Shown here: positions 63,219 through 64,000 of the stretch, piece by piece | Layout: every line of letters begins with the position of its first letter | How positions within the stretch are numbered: position 1 is the stretch's first letter | NCBI GenBank assembly: GCA_949825065.1 | Contig: OX463848.1 | Span: 36,609,491 to 36,673,490, forward strand | DNA length: 64,000 bases | From: Odontocerum albicorne | Lineage: Eukaryota; Arthropoda; Insecta; Trichoptera; Odontoceridae | Direction: 5' to 3' | Notes under the pieces: model-generated | What the model was told of the DNA's origin: nothing | The model's input: only the letters and a program-made list of their open reading frames with translations | The model's database searches: none | Made by a program: the position numbers and the translations under genes

Positions 63219-64000
63219 GCGTTAGAAAAGATCTACGCACCTCGCGGGAAAAATAGTAAACCATTTGGACCGATAAACTTTTTTTTAATGTATCGGACAA
63301 TTATTTACACCGTCGTAAATTGCGATTATTTTCGGTGACGTATTAACAAATAAAGTTTTTAAGAGGATCACCACTCGCAGACGAAATTACGAGTACCTTG
63401 CTGAAGGACTTTTACTACATCGATTTGTTTCATATATAGGTGGCGTAATTGAGGATTGAACTTTGGCGGGCTTATTGCTATACAACAATTTCTTCCAACC
63501 AAACAGCTAATCTTGGGTACATTAAGTTGTTTAAATTCATGATAGATTTGAAAAAAATAATCGTTTTAATTCAAGTTCAAAAAACCAATAATCTCGAAAC
63601 AATAATGGTAAACTCAGAGGAAAATATTTCGTTCAACGATAAGGAAGAGAAATAAATGATATTCTGAAATTGTATTTTTTTTTCAATTCTCTCTTTAACA
63701 TTTATAAAGATGGTGCATATTTGATAACAAATGATTACTTCCAAAAGCTCCAAACTCCCCGCTCTCTCTTTTTCAAAGAGCCACCTTGTTTCACATTCCT
63801 TTAAATTTAAAGGCGCGACATTATAAAAGCCACTACTCCATCTGAGGAATGCGTTGTTTATGCAAGACGCAAAGAACTGCATATTCCTCCTGTCAAATGA
63901 TATGTGAACATATGTTATGGTATCGGAACCAGATTAATTGCGTCACCTTTTTTTCTATGACTTCTATTTAAATTTCAAATGTGATTGATCTATTGTATGT
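63219..64000. other. No gene recognised
   Basis: AT-rich DNA. A minus-strand SINE scrap lies at 63455-63510 (ATTGCTATACAACAATTTCT, TCCAACCAAAC). TACGAGTA lies at 63388-63395. Confidence 0.4.

Overview
The window is AT-rich animal DNA, most likely from an insect. I see no prokaryotic gene layout. There are tRNA-derived SINEs, LINE 3' ends, several Tc1/mariner families, foldback elements and minisatellites. The only host coding sequence I can support is one GC-rich exon of 42 codons (48090-48215, + strand). It has a proper 3' splice site, an in-frame upstream stop, a strong start context and a consensus 5' splice site. It reads like the first coding exon of an unconventional myosin of class XV type. 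No second exon was recognised up to 64000, so the rest of the window is probably intron and flanking DNA.

Layout. 1-9 kb: MITEs, a pogo-like element, SINEs and the first of three CGAGG-type mariner copies (5340-6271). 9-15 kb: LINE tails, a tandem array of about 101 bp partly made of LINE sequence (10219-10900), and a deleted Tc1/mariner-superfamily element (11380-11928). 15-29 kb: LINE and SINE debris, an 83-bp tandem array of eleven SINE heads (23090-23990), a foldback (25556-25764) and a 165-bp-period minisatellite (27700-28600). 29-47 kb: many copies of one RTE-like LINE 3' end, a better preserved reverse transcriptase fragment (31866-32665), a second deleted Tc1-like copy (33719-34267), foldbacks and SINEs. 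48 kb: the myosin-like exon. 52-55 kb: two more CGAGG mariner copies. 57-61 kb: a 72-bp satellite carrying two further mariners, one with an intact 339-residue transposase (57964-59250) and one decayed (59325-60612). 61-64 kb: an LTR-like segment joined to a tRNA-Trp 3' end including CCA, and a Harbinger-like MITE whose terminal repeat was amplified in tandem.

How the parts relate. The window records trans-mobilisation. Two unrelated DNA-transposon families are each present as pairs of copies with the same internal deletion and the same length (932 bp twice, 549 bp twice), so defective derivatives moved using a transposase from elsewhere. The most unusual signal is an 8-base motif, TACGAGTA/TACTCGTA, present 38 times. 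At four places a paralogous copy shows the state without it: TA has become TA-CGAG-TA (or TA-CTCG-TA on the other strand). CGAG and CTCG are the terminal bases of the CGAGG mariners here, so I read these as excision footprints.
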